Shown here: positions 12,779-24,570 of the stretch, piece by piece
Layout: every line of letters starts with the position of its first letter
Position numbering within the stretch: the first letter of the stretch is position 1
NCBI GenBank assembly: GCA_033026295.1
Contig: CM065179.1
Location: 24,359,275 to 24,423,274 of the forward strand
Source of the DNA: Channa striata
Lineage: Eukaryota; Chordata; Actinopteri; Anabantiformes; Channidae
Direction: 5' to 3'
Length of the DNA stretch: 64,000 nt
Translations under genes and position numbers: made by a program
The notes under the pieces: model-generated
Database searches by the model: none
What the model was told of the DNA's origin: nothing
Seen by the model: only the letters and a program-made list of their open reading frames with translations

Positions 12779-12944
12779 TGATCAGTCACATTAAATTCAC
12801 CTGGTGGTTGTATTGTTGTGTTGTGGTATTGTTCAGGTCAGCATAAGCACTCTGACCAGTCTGTGCTCTGGGTGTGTTGACATCTGTTGATCATTTTTTA
12901 TCATGCTGACCTGTCCACCAGGTGGTATTAATATTGTGGCTTGT
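12779..12944. mobile_element. MITE-like, internally deleted Tc1-like transposon
   Basis: Imperfect terminal inverted repeats of about 29 bp face each other: 'tgatcagtcacattaaattc' plus 'acctggtgg' on the left, and 'ccaccaggtggtattaatat' plus 'tgtggcttg' on the right. The ends resemble the 'gatcagccacaacattaaaacc' ends of a fish Tc1-like family. The middle holds 'ggtcagcataagcactctgac', which matches part of that family's transposase region as I recall it. So this looks like a full transposon reduced by internal deletion to about 166 bp. A flanking TA target duplication is not clear. Confidence 0.65.
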
Positions 12945-14039
12945 AAAAATATATATTTGTGTTCCCACGCCTGCTATCTGGCAATTATGGGAGAACTCAA
13001 ACAAAAGCCCTGAACAGTAATTGGTTATGCTTTGTTTCTATTCTTATGCTTTGTTGGTGACAGACGGTAGTGTGTCACTGTGAGACGTCATGGTTGTTTT
13101 CCAAACACCAGCATTCTGAACAGCCGATAGCAGAGGTAATGGAGCTACATAGCAGCTGTCAGTTCACTATTTCCATCCACAGGATGCATAAGCAGAACAA
13201 TGCACAATTTCAGTTAAACTGGACTAGAGCAAAGAGACTATATGTTTAATATTTAACAGTTAAAATAATTACAGCGTATACGTTGGGAAAATTGCCTAAT
13301 TTGGGAACCAAATCAGTCTTTGATATTGACTATGTGCATATTTTGTAGGCTTAGTTAACATAAACAGTGGTAAAGAAATCATATTTCATGTGATAGTATA
13401 ATGACTAATCATCACGAAATATTTGAAGAAATGAAGGATCATATTTGTACCACTAATTAGAGGAAAGGTGCGTAAATTGCAGGACCAGATCTAGGCTGTC
13501 TAATTTGGGCATGGAGTAAAAATGTCTGCAAATTTTATGTAACAAATGTTCCAAAGGGCTTGGAGAAAACATTTTGTTCATTTTCCCTTCATAGCCGTAA
13601 AAGGGTTTAAAACAGTGAATTTAAAAGTGTCAAAAAGTGACAAATCCAGAAAAGATTTAGACTGAGAAAACAGAGAATACACTTCACTGTCCTCATCAGA
13701 GACAGATTGTACTAAACCTATTTGCAGTTTGTGTGTGTTTGTGCAGTGTCCAGATTGTTTCGAAGCATAAACAAACTGATAAAAAGCAACAGATGTTTGC
13801 CAAGGACACACAGGTCGGCCTGCACTTAACTTTACCTAACTGTCCAATCTGCTTTAAACTGAAATACTGTCAAGCTTTTGGGGATTTGCAGACTCAATAT
13901 TGTTTATTCAGTTTTCATTTAAAGAAGGTCTTAGTATACAAAAACAACAACCATCATTTATTTAACAAAAATGAAGCCAAAAAGAAAGAAAAAATAAAAA
14001 CATAGGCAATACTAAGTACCCTCTTATTGCTCTAATAGG
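12945..14039. other. Non-coding stretch, nothing recognised
   Basis: AT-rich sequence with no repeat or gene recognised. Frames are at most about 90 codons and low in complexity. Confidence 0.5.
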
Positions 14040-14712
14040 ATTTAAGGATTTAAAGAGGAAGTTGCAGCCAGGAGCTCCTAATAATCAGCCTTTGATTCAC
14101 TGATCATCAGCAGGTCTGAAAATGTCTATGAAAGCAGAAGTTTTAGCAGTTTGCTGGTCTGGAGGATTCAGGTGTGTGTTAACACAATGCCAAGAGAGAA
14201 GTTGTAAGTAAATCTGGAAAGGGTTATGAAGCCATTTCTAAACAATCTGGACTTCACTGTTTAACATTGACACAGATTACTCACACATGAAAGGCATTCA
14301 AGTCAGTCGCCATTCTTCCCAGCAATGGACATCCCAGAACTTCTACCCCAAGGTCAGACTGTTCAATGCTCAGAGAAATATGAAAAATCCAAGAACTTCA
14401 TCTCAGACCCTAAAGGCCTCACTAAGCATGTTAAATGTTACAGTCCGTGACAGCACAATTAGAAGAAGACTGGACAAGTACGGTTTGTTTGTAAGAGTTG
14501 CCAGGAGAAAGTGTCTTCTGTCTAAAAAGAACATGACAGTGTGACTGAGCTTCACAAAAGAGCCAGAAGTGGACTTGTTTGTCCTTAATGCCCAGTGCCT
14601 TGTTTGGTGAAAAGCACACAGCATTTCAGCACAAACACCTCAGAGCCACTGTCAAGTGGTGCAGGGGAGATGATTCTGGCTTGTTTTGCAGCCACAACAC
14701 AATTGTAGTTCC
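14040..14712 (+). mobile_element. Broken Tc1-like DNA transposon, left part
   Basis: Besides the transposase remains, the 5' untranslated part of a common fish Tc1-like family is recognisable: 'gaagttgcagccaggagctc', 'aatcagcctttgattcactg', 'gcagaagttttagcagtttg' and the segment leading to the start 'aacacaatgccaag'. Similarity fades after 'cttgttttgcagccacaaca', so the right half of the transposase and the right inverted repeat are absent. The left inverted repeat is not clearly visible. It is a fossil copy. Confidence 0.85.
14187..14712 (+). pseudogene. Tc1-like transposase pseudogene, N-terminal part
   Basis: The start codon context 'acaatgcc' is conserved, but the frame is broken at once. 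The first helix-turn-helix is readable as 'SGKGYEAISKQSGLH' at about 14210-14255, with a stop at 14288. The second DNA-binding helix region lies in another frame as 'NPRTSSQTLKASLSMLN' and 'STIRRRLDKYGLF' (14380-14490), then 'RVARRK' and 'LSKKNM' (14498-14543). After a further stop the linker into the catalytic domain survives only in fragments ('LNAQCLVW'). The segment that should carry the first catalytic Asp is deleted. At least two frameshifts and several stops make it non-functional. The DNA-binding part is far better preserved than the catalytic part. Confidence 0.85.
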
Positions 14713-16225
14713 AGGCCTAGTGAATCTTAAATTCATTCATAATCACAGTAAATGGTAATGACAGTATACTGGGGAGGTGGCAGAAACACAGCAGCTTGCA
14801 CAAGCGCAGTGCTCAGGTAAAGGTGCACTTGTTTAAAGAAGGACTCCTCGACTAGCAAAAGTACAACAACTCAATTTAGAGTGCTAAGTGCATGCTAAGA
14901 AATACATGTCAGCATCACAGATAAATCTGCTGAAAACATAGTTTATTTTAAACACTTTACTTTAATAAAAGTATTTAATTAAGTCCTGCAGAATGATATC
15001 ACTCAACTATAATTACTGATGCATCAATGTGTAAAGATCACTAAAGTTGCAGGAGGTAAAGGTGGAGCTGATTTGATCCATTTGTGCTGACAACACAGCA
15101 TCCAAATGTATTAGTTCATTAGTTTTTGTTTTAATCTGTTTCAAAGTAACTGCAGTAAAAAAAATGCTATGTCTCCCTTTAAATTTTAACTCCAGACATG
15201 CAGGTAAAGTACAAGTAACTCAAAATTATAGGCTTTATTGGAGTACAAGTGAGGCACTGTCACTTTTTTCTCAAAGTGGGAGAAAGAATATTTGCTTGTT
15301 ATCCTAATAATTTTTAAAGCTGTTTATTAAATACATCAGTCCAGTGCTTTTTCAATCTTTATTTTAGTCTCTAACATTTCAGGAATTAAATCTGATTAGC
15401 AGGAAAAAGTAATAAAGTTGCTTGGGATTACTAAGCCCTTAAATCTAACCTTTCCAACTTTACAGGCAGCATATTGAGTTCTAACGGGCTTGTGCTTAAT
15501 GTGTAGCAGCCTGTTGACAATTGCACAACATTTGTTGAAGGTAAATGTGTAACTGTACTGTGCTCTGGTGCAGCACTTGTGAAATTAGAGGCTGCAGTAT
15601 CATTCCATTGTTTCAGTGACACTGCTTCACAAACATATATCACTACTGACAGCTCGCTTTGTGCTGCTTTGTATGAATAAACTTGCAACTTGTTCATCGA
15701 GCACAAAACTACGCAGACACACAAAGTGCATTTCAAGGTCACGAAATGATGACAGGGCGGGTCATTATCATCATCACTTATTAGATCCTCCTGCCAAAGC
15801 CTTTAAGAAATATAATAATGTAGGAAACGAGTGGCACAGATACCGCTGATGTTCACGGACATTCACTGCAGGTACAGGACGTGCACCACACACAATGCAT
15901 GCTGTACACAATTCTCATGCCTGGGTGTGCGTGTGCTTCATTACACCGGTAACCTGCACGGTTCATAGCACCACAGTTTAGTGAACATACATCTACAGAC
16001 CCTGATTAACAAGGACGAGTGAACAATCAAAATCTCAGGTCACGCTGCAGACTGTTGGAGCACAAAATGTAATGAGCAAAATTAGCCGGCCACGTTGTAA
16101 ATATGTACTCTATGTGCAGACGAGCATTATGTATGCACATATGTAGATTATTAAGGTGAACAGAAACGTTTCAGCTTGTAGTAATGTTACAGGTATTTAC
16201 GCACCAATCTGTAATAAACTGCTCA
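14713..16225. other. Non-coding stretch, nothing recognised
   Basis: No repeat family or gene recognised. The longest frames (about 103 codons near 15.4-15.7 kb) have no domain and alternative frames are equally open. Confidence 0.5.
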
Positions 16226-16250
16226 AAACAACAACAACAACAACAACAAA
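16226..16250. repeat. (AAC)n microsatellite
   Basis: About eight AAC units within an A-rich context. Confidence 0.85.
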
Positions 16251-16769
16251 AAACCTGGCCTCCAGATGGAACGATACTTTGAGTAGATCAAATTTAAAAA
16301 TGATTGGCGCACAGGACATATTTCAAATGAAGTCACTTGTTTCACTATGGAAAGAGTGCATCTGTGACATAATGATCCTGCAGTTTCAGACTGTGCAGCT
16401 ACAGGTCAAATGAGTTTGGTGACACACTGTGATGCTGAAGTACATGGGTATTTATGTACAGTAACACCGCTGTGCGTAAAGCACAGAGCTGCAATGCGAA
16501 CGCTTTTCTGCTGTTTAGGTAATGTATTGTCCAAACCTCTAGAATAAAAATATAATATTATGTATCCCACTAACACTATCCCGCAACTAACTTCTAGTTT
16601 AACTTTTGGAACAAATACCGTTACTACTGTTGGTTTGTGTTAGCATGAAAAGAGTATGTACACTTTTTACATACATTTGTAAATTTATTTTGTTAATTTA
16701 ATTTTAATATTTTGCATTTTGCATTGCACATTGGATTACATTAGTAAGTGCATTACAGTGCACTTACTG

Positions 16770-16862
16770 TTGTTGTATTTATCATTGCCTTGTTATACTT
16801 GTGAGCTGTGTAACCAGTCAATTTTCCCGATGTGGGATCAAAGACTTACCTTTCCTTATCTT
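16770..16862 (+). mobile_element. LINE 3'-end remnant, plus strand
   Basis: 'cagtcaattttcccgatgtgggatcaaagac' (about 16817-16847), followed by 'tttccttatcttat', has the layout of fish LINE 3' ends: '..aatttccccgttgtgggactaataaagg' and then TTATC units. The coding part is absent or too diverged upstream. It is the opposite orientation to the tail at 10.79 kb. Confidence 0.5.
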
Positions 16863-18240
16863 ATATTAGCAACAAAACTACTACCACGATAAGAGAAAAT
16901 ATTGATCGTATTTTTCCATTTTACACCAAAGCTAAACATTAACAATGATTCGACTTCTACATATACATCAATAAACTTAACTTAACCTTAACTCAACTTA
17001 ATGCAGTGAAGGACGACAACTTGGCACCTGCCCATCCAATGAAGTTGCTGTCTGTAGGAGAAGAATACTGTTTTATTTTAGATTTGAAAAATACTTGTTG
17101 CCTCTTCTAACTCTGTCTCCATCTCTCCCATGCACAATGTAATAAGAGTGCTACCCAGTGCCTACAGCCACAACACCTGCTAAGTACCAACCCCTGGGCC
17201 TGCGTTTGTACGCGCTACCCCTGACACATGTAAAATGGAGTAAGACAAAACCACAACAGGTACAGGCTATGTTGTACTGCAGGCTTTCACTCTCCGTCTG
17301 TCCCTCTTTTAATGAATGTAACAGGAGGGTCCTCTGGAGGACTCTGCACAAATGCGCACACACAGAGACGTGGGTCGGCCTGGTGTGGAGTGTTGCATGG
17401 TAACTGCTTCACCTACACTCATTATCAGCTCTTCTTCACTTACTCAGAAGCCAAAATAAACTGAACTCTGATACGCTGCTGAATGTGTACACCTGCACAG
17501 TATCATGGGAAGATTTTGCGGTCAAATATGACAGCATACATCACTTCATTTCCCCCCATGTGTGTTTGTATTAAACAATGATTGCTCATTCAGAAGGAGG
17601 AAAATACCTTTAACCGTGTTGACTGGACTCAATGTCAGAACTGACTGATTAACCTGATTATCAGGAAGCAGTGTACAATAAGCAGTATGTCCACACAGTG
17701 ACAGTTGGAAAAAAGGTAGGAAAACCAAGAGCATGCACACACATTCAATGATCCAGTTCGAGTATGAGCTGCAAGCAAACTGAATACACGCATTTACCTT
17801 GCAAAGCAGAGCCGGTTGAACACCTGAGGTGTTGTCTCAGTCTGTGTGTGTGTCTCAAATAGAGGGCCAACGGAAGAGAAAGGCCGCTGTAAAGGCTTCG
17901 TCTCTATGCTGCCGGTGTTCCTCCTGTTACAACACAACAGCAGACACACAGCGAGCCTCCTGCCTGTTTACCTGACACCCGGCCTGGCTACAAAACACAC
18001 TGCTTAGTTACTTGTGTGCCCGCTTGCCTACACTTTTCAGACTGTTTACCTGTCTACAGTAGCTGGCTGCCCTCACTGCTCACCTTTGCACCTGCATGTG
18101 TTCAACCATTCAACTTGGTTCAACTGTCTCACTGTGAGCTCACTGCGCTCGTCTCCCTTCTCTGTGTACTGACATTAGCATAGCCCTTCCTCCCTCTGTT
18201 ACCTGCACTCATCTAACCTGTTTGGCAATGTGTTTCCTGC
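16863..18240. other. Non-coding stretch with ACCTG-rich segment
   Basis: Between 17795 and 18225 the sequence is less AT-rich and holds repeated ACCTG/CACCTG strings (17822, 17970, 18050, 18090, 18200, 18215) and the palindrome 'aacacctgaggtgtt' (17819-17833). On the minus strand 'tgcaaggtaaat' near 17797 looks like a splice donor, but all three frames upstream of it contain stops. It could be promoter- or enhancer-like DNA, unproven. Confidence 0.35.
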
Positions 18241-18276
18241 ATGTGTGTGTGTGTGTGTGTGTTTGTGTGTGTGTGC
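18241..18276. repeat. (TG)n microsatellite
   Basis: TG repeat with a single TTTG interruption. Confidence 0.9.
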
Positions 18277-20800
18277 GCATGAGAGAGGGTTTGTAATCTA
18301 GACTAGTTTCTGCATCTTGGCTGAAATGCGTAGTGGTTACAAGAGGTTTTAGGTGTAAATCTTATTGCAGTAACACGGTGGTGTAACCTCATGCAGACAT
18401 GCACACAAACTTGAGTTAATTCACAAGCGTTCCCTCCTTATTGTTTATTCATAGTAGTGATGCATTAAATGTCATTGTACTCCCAGCTGCTTTATGACCA
18501 TATGCCAGTGTGTAGGTACTGTATATTATTTGCTTTGATGTCTTTGTCCTCAAGTCAGCCATTAACGATCATTAGAACATCCCTCTGGAACTTTTAAAAA
18601 GACACATCATAAGTGTCCTTACCACTACGTACATGCAGATGCTGTAGTGCAACCGGTTCTGGCATTGTTAAATGTGATATGTGCAGGAGCTAATCATTTT
18701 TGGGTGCCCAGTTAAGGGACATGCATGTTTGGTGCTTTTTTTCTTGCTATTTGTCAAAGCACATGCTTAGACAACGGTTGAGTTAAAGGCATCACATGCT
18801 TGATCATGTACTTGTCTGGAGAATTTAAAATCTAATCCACTAGGGGGACGACTAGTGTTTATTTATGCCTAAAACTAATTTCTTCCTTAGCATTTTTTAA
18901 AATTTCCACATTACTTTGAAACCATGGAAACGCTCAAAGTCTTTTGAGTTGATGAATGCAAAGTCTAAAGCCAATATAGCTAAAGTAATAAAGTCTAAAT
19001 ATTATTGTAGGATTCTTATTGTCACTAGGTTACAGGAAATGCTGAAACACTTGTCGCAGCATATTGATGGACATCTGTGCGATAATTCAACAATGAGCCA
19101 TATGGCGGGGATGGAGTTGTTTCAATTAAAATGGACTGTTTTTGCAGTGAAAGGTGTGGCGCTATGGCAAGAGCAGGTTTGACTTCACAGCGATGTGCCA
19201 CTAATATACTAGTCATTCTAGAGGTCCTGAAGAACAAGTCATACAGTGACTCCTCCCTTACACGGGAACAATGGATATGGGCAAGGTGACAGAAAAACTG
19301 GAGGTAATGCTTGAGTAGCAATTTGAGTTCAAATGACATCTGGAGGTGTGGAGCTTTTGACATGTGCTTTGACTGTGATATTAAACTATATAATAATGCA
19401 AAACATTCTCTCCCTAAACATTTTGCTTTGCAGCTAGACAACAACAACAGCTGCAGTTTTATAGCAAGTGTAATGCAGTGAGGTTACGAAGCAACCTTTT
19501 TTAAATCGAATGAAGCACATTTACAGGTGGTTGGTGTGGGTGATGTGCAGACAACGTGGAGCGATTATGTACACACACATCACCATTATGGTTAGTAAGG
19601 TTTAGTTCAGAGATAATATGGGTTATTGTTAGGCACAAAAATTTCATGGTAAGTTTAAGGTGCAAGATAAATTACATACAAATAACTGATACATACAGCG
19701 ACAAGGGCACGTATGTCCTTACTATAATAACCTTGTGCGATAGGTTATGTAACAATCTTCATTAAAGCGCATAACATCTCGCACTAGAGCCGAATCCCAG
19801 TGTCTTGTTGTTCATCTATGCGTGTGTCAAATTCACACCGAAATCAAATCAATATCAATCAATCAATACAAATCAATACGTTCAATTAATGTTTTCAAAT
19901 GTATCATTTAGATAAAATACAAATGTGTTTTTCTTTGTGTTAGCTGGCACTTTTGAGCCCTTTCACAATAAGGTGTTCAAATGGACAGCAATAGGGAGAA
20001 ATGAGATGCACTTTAATGCTTGATAACACATCAAATAATAATGCATATAATACAAGTTCTGTCGCACCTGTATGAGACGTAGTGTATTAAGGCATTCATA
20101 GTCCCTCAGTATTAAATTTACTGAATATATCAAGACAAAACATGGACAGGGTAAATGGTAGTGTGCTTATAAAGTGTCCTTTGTATTTGTTTGTAACAGA
20201 ATTTCCTCGTTTAACTATCGTGATACTGCTTCTCTCCAGCAGACTGTAGGATTGGAGTGAGGTTAAAACAGAAACAGAGAAATGCGGGAGAACAATCCGT
20301 TGCAGTCTGTAAGCCCTGCATCAAAACCTGTGCTGATGTTGCAGTTTGGTTTCAGATACAGTACATTATTTATAATATATGGTGCAGGACTTGTTTAGGG
20401 TCAATAAAAACAAAATTCAATCTTAATGTCTTATGTCGCAAAGCGACCTAGGTCTTGGAAACTGTTGTTGACTTACAACTATGCAGCTTTAAAAAACTGA
20501 AATTCCACATTGAAAAAAACAACAAATATAAATTAGAATAGATTAGAATTGTGTAAGATTATTGACTTTTTGAGTGCAACTTCCAAAGAAGAGACAATAC
20601 AAAAACACAAAATCTGACGATGCTGACAAAGATTGTGAAATATAAATGTCTAAATGAAGTTGGATTTATTACAATTAGTTTCTGTATTACAAATGTTTCT
20701 TAATCAAAACATAATTTGTAATTAATTTATTAGGGGGTTTCAAAAATTTGCACTTGATGACAAAACAACATTTCCACTAGCATGACTCGAATGTTACGTT
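18277..20800. other. Non-coding stretch, nothing recognised
   Basis: No repeat family recognised apart from an AATC-rich simple patch at about 19840-19885. A 140-codon minus-strand frame (19025-19447) has no recognisable domain and no biased composition that would suggest coding. Confidence 0.5.
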
Positions 20801-20811
20801 GCTTTAGGGTC

Positions 20812-21045
20812 TGGAGTTAAGTTTGCGTCCCCTTGGGCTGAAAATGCATGTAGGGGTTTAGAAAAGCTTGGACTAATTTCATTTTTATTATTTTGTTCTT
20901 ACCCTATTATATACACTCTTCTCTGACCATGTTACTTGATAAAAGAACATTTGCAACTAAATAAGATTATTGTATTAGGTTTAAGATTAAGTTTGCGTCC
21001 GCTTTCATTGAAACTCCATGTACTGGGATGCAAACGTAACACTAA
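20812..21045. repeat. Duplicated ~35-bp motif with imperfect hairpin
   Basis: 'ttaagtttgcgtcc' occurs at about 20818 and again at about 20988, each followed by matching spaced bases (CTT, TGAAA, CATGTA), so a ~35-bp direct duplication with ~170 bp spacing is present. The second copy runs into 'gggatgcaaacgtaacac', which pairs with 'gtttgcgtcc' with one mismatch to form a hairpin. Its family is unknown to me. Confidence 0.55.
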
Positions 21046-21049
21046 CCTA

Positions 21050-22451
21050 TTACAATAAAATGCACATTCAGCTGGTACAAATTTTCTTTCATCATCACAC
21101 AATAAACAATACATGACAATCAATATATAGGAAGCAAGTCAGCGGGGAGCGTATTTATAGTAGCTTGATATTCATCCAGTATTGCCCACTTAACATGTAA
21201 TGCTTGTATTGTTGATTCAGAGTCATATGATTAAATAGAAAGAGAGAAATGTAAAAAAATAAAAATAAACAAACACTAAGGCTAAAGCAGCGATACAGTA
21301 TATGATTATTCCATCCTAGCTCTTCAGACGCTTGGCAGTGCATGTCTTTTTCAATTGTGTTCCTATTGCAATGATACTGTCATCAGGCCCTTGGTGGATC
21401 AATACGCACGCCTTTAATAGGCCTTTCATTAGCAACTCATCAATAAGCTCCCAGCAAAGGACAGCCACTCGATGCCTGGCTCGCACAACGTTTTGGCAGA
21501 AAGAAAGTTGAAAGGGTTGAAGAGAGGTGACAATAACACATTAAAAAACATCTGGCAAATGGATCGTAAGAAGCAGAGAAGCTGGATAACTACTTTAATG
21601 AGATTTTACATGAAATGGGTAATAATACACTGCCTGCTTAGCTTGGCTGTAAGCTTTGGTGCAGCAGCAGCCATTGAATATGAGCACAGAGAAAGAGATG
21701 AGAGTCCTCCTGAAAGCTTATAAGTCTCAACACTGTGCATGATTAGGATTTCCCATCATCCAGCAGCCTCCTTATCATGCTGACTAGAATATATTTTGGT
21801 CGGTCATTTTTTTGGTCACATTATTGCGTAAAAGGGTTTCATCACGTGTCCTTCAGCTTCTGCATTCCCAATTTTAACCAGTTCATGCTTAACACTTTAA
21901 GATAATGAATCTGAATGTGCTCATTGATAAATGCAGCAAGGTCAACATGCATTTTCACTTTTTTGTGTGGTAAAATCAAAGCTGTTTGCCTTATGATGGC
22001 ATGGAGCTGGTGATGAGATATTGCACTCTTAAATATGTGAATGTCAACGTACTCCTTTAATGAGAACTCTGGCTGGATCTTTGCAATGATTACTTTGCAG
22101 AGATTTCTATAGCCCTAACAAGCTAAGGTACTGATGGCTGAGGGGTGCAGAGTTTCTCTTCCTGCTGACTTGAATATAAAGTAGAAGCACAGAAACGAGC
22201 TAGGGGGTAAAATTATGTAGATCCATCTTTTTCTCAGCTTTTTTGCATAATTGACAAATCAATTAATTTAATCTGTTTAAACTCATATTTGGCCACACTT
22301 AAGGATATCAGAAGGAAAACATCCCCATAACATTAAAAGAGTCCTGAAGGCAAGGTATAAACACTAACATAAAGGCAAATAAGCTATTAAAAAAAAAAAA
22401 ACACTGGAAAAAATAACTTGGAGCAGAGCTGCAGAGGCTAAGAGAGAGAGG
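21050..22451. other. Non-coding stretch; possible conserved element near 21.4-21.8 kb
   Basis: No gene recognised. The segment around 21370-21780 has balanced composition, AT-rich homeodomain-like sites and no repeat features, which is typical of vertebrate conserved non-coding DNA, but conservation cannot be tested here. A poly(A) patch lies at 22389-22402. Confidence 0.3.
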
Positions 22452-22952
22452 GATGATGTGCTGCGGTCAGGCTGCCAAGCAGGCTGTGGATTGCCAGGAC
22501 CGGAGGAGTCTGGTTTCTCATTTATACGCCACTAGGCATGAGTCTAAGGATATAGTTGCACTTTGAATTAAACTAGGGTGGCACATTCAACAGATCTGCC
22601 TCCGTCCCTGACCTGTACTGTCTCAAGATGTCAAGATTTTTGAAAAAATGTCTGCACAAAGTTCAAGTAATGATCATAAATTCTGTGTAAAAAAGAGACA
22701 AGGGTTGCAATGTGCACACACATAAGAGGAAAATGTGAAAGGAAATGATGGTGATGGTGATGATGATAATGATGAGCTGTGGTGATGCTGCCAAGTCAGC
22801 CACAGATCGCCAACAGCGGAGGAGGCTTGTCTGTCCTTAAAAGCCATTAGGCACGAAGATGATAATTTTCTAAGTATAAGCCTCCATGCTGGGCCAACAG
22901 TGGAGGAAGCGGCCTCTTTTCTGCCTCATCCATCTATAGGCATTAAGGACAA
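22452..22952 (+). repeat. Three diverged copies of a ~70-95 bp motif
   Basis: Copy A (about 22452-22550), copy B (22771-22862) and copy C (22883-22952) share ordered blocks: 'gctgccaag' in A and B, 'gccaggaccggaggagtc' / 'gccaacagcggaggaggc' / 'gccaacagtggaggaagc', then a pyrimidine-rich spacer, then 'actaggcatga' / 'attaggcacga' / 'ataggcattaa'. A GAT/GGT-rich simple patch (22746-22773) precedes copy B. I do not recognise the unit as any transposon. Confidence 0.65.
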
Positions 22953-24039
22953 GTAACCAAATTAGTCTCTATAGTCCCATTTCACTGTGGTCTTGCTGGC
23001 ACAAATTTGAAAAGGTATAACACCGCACACTAGTCAGAAGGACGCCAAGCAGTATTAATACATTTTGTGCAACAATGACTTAATTCAGAGTGCAAAAGGC
23101 AGTAAATTTTGTAAAATTTCCACCAGTAGTTCCTTACACTTTCTTTCTCAAGGAGAAAAAATCCAAGAACCTTCTCTGTTTTTCAATTCACTCCACTCAC
23201 TCCCTACTATTTGCATTTGCATTTAAATGACTAGCTATAATGTTGCACCATTATGGTCAAAAAAAACAAAAACTTGCTCAGCTGGTTTTAGAGATGTCAC
23301 TAAATGAGACTGCGTGCTTTGATAGACATGCAGCTAGGAGAAAGGTTTTGGGTTAGTGGAAAAGGTTCCTGTGGTGGAAAAGGGGTTTGAGAGATGCTCA
23401 GACCGCATCATTAATACCTAGAGCTTTAATTTTAGTGGCTCCAATAAAGGTGGTGGATTTTTATCCCGACTTAAATAACCAAATAACAAGCCCTTAAGTA
23501 ACCCAGCTAACTAAAAGACTGGTTGAATCTGTATAATGACAGATGGACATCAATTTGACAGAGAAAATGGCCCAAGCACCTGCAGCTTGAGAATATGTTT
23601 GAGATTTATTGTAAATGCAGATCAGTGCAGAAAAGTCTGCAATGCACCACTATACACCAAAACACGGACACGGCGTGCACTGAGTGGCCCCCTGACTGAA
23701 GGAAGAGTCAACTTCTCATGAGTGTAAACTAATGGCTGCCAAGATATAAAATAAATAGAAATAAATAAATTGGTAATGCTTTCACAAAAGCCACCTGCTT
23801 TAAATGGTTTATGGATTATATTAACTGCTCGTCTATTTTAAATTTTGCTTATCCAATAAAATATAAATATAAAAAAAAATATATAATTTCCCATCAACAG
23901 AGTTACCTATGTTTTTAACAAAACTAACTATAAGCTCTATTTAAAAAATGGGTTGCAGCATCACATTTGCATTTGTAAATTGTAATATGTAGTCATAAAC
24001 ATTGTAATGGTTACCGTAACTAGATACTGTAACCAAAGA
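22953..24039. other. Non-coding stretch; two overlapping octamer motifs at 23209-23222
   Basis: No gene recognised. 'atttgcatttgcat' at 23209-23222 contains two perfect ATTTGCAT octamers overlapping by two bases, the binding sequence of POU proteins. Whether it is used is unknown. Confidence 0.35.
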
Positions 24040-24570
24040 AACTGTAACTACTGGACCCAAAAGCAAAAGCTGAGACACGCAGAGTGTGCAACAGGTTTAT
24101 TTACACATGAAATACAGTTATAAATTATCACATGAACTACAGATCCTATGACGCTTAACACCCAGATCTGTGCTCTAACAAAACTCTCAAAAGCTTTAAC
24201 AATGTTAACTCACAAACAGCATAAACGCAAGCATAAACGCAAGCAAAGACTCTTAGGCTATAAAACCTGAACTGCCAAAACTATCTACAGACTCACGACC
24301 AGTATTAAGGGCTGGAGATCAGGGAGATGTGTCAGAACGAACCAGGACACACTAGCAACCCCAAAACTAAATGCAAGGCCTTAAATACAAACATGCAGGG
24401 TTAGTGATGATGATGATGATGAAAGGCAAACTGTGAGTGCACTGGTAACCAGCAGAGGAACAGAGGAATGCTGCAGGGACACACACAAAACAGAGAAATG
24501 AATGCCAATATACAAGTTAAGAGCAGTGAACAACTAAACAGGGACAAAAAGCACCTAACTTATAACAAAC
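24040..24570. mobile_element. Probable non-autonomous dispersed repeat, family uncertain
   Basis: 'ctggacccaaaagcaaaagctg' followed by 'acaggtttatttacacatg', and further on 'aggccttaaatacaa' and 'ggaatgctgcagggac', follow the layout of a fish non-autonomous DNA repeat I recall (start 'gacccaaaagcaga', middle 'aggtttattta', then a 'cttaaatac' block). No terminal inverted repeats or coding sequence are convincing. A 12-bp tandem pair ('gcataaacgcaa' twice) and a (GAT)n patch at 24405-24421 lie inside. Confidence 0.4.

Noticed and set aside
22441..22960. CRISPR-like array from the three repeated motifs
   Set aside because: Copies are diverged, unequal in length and irregularly spaced, and the DNA is vertebrate.
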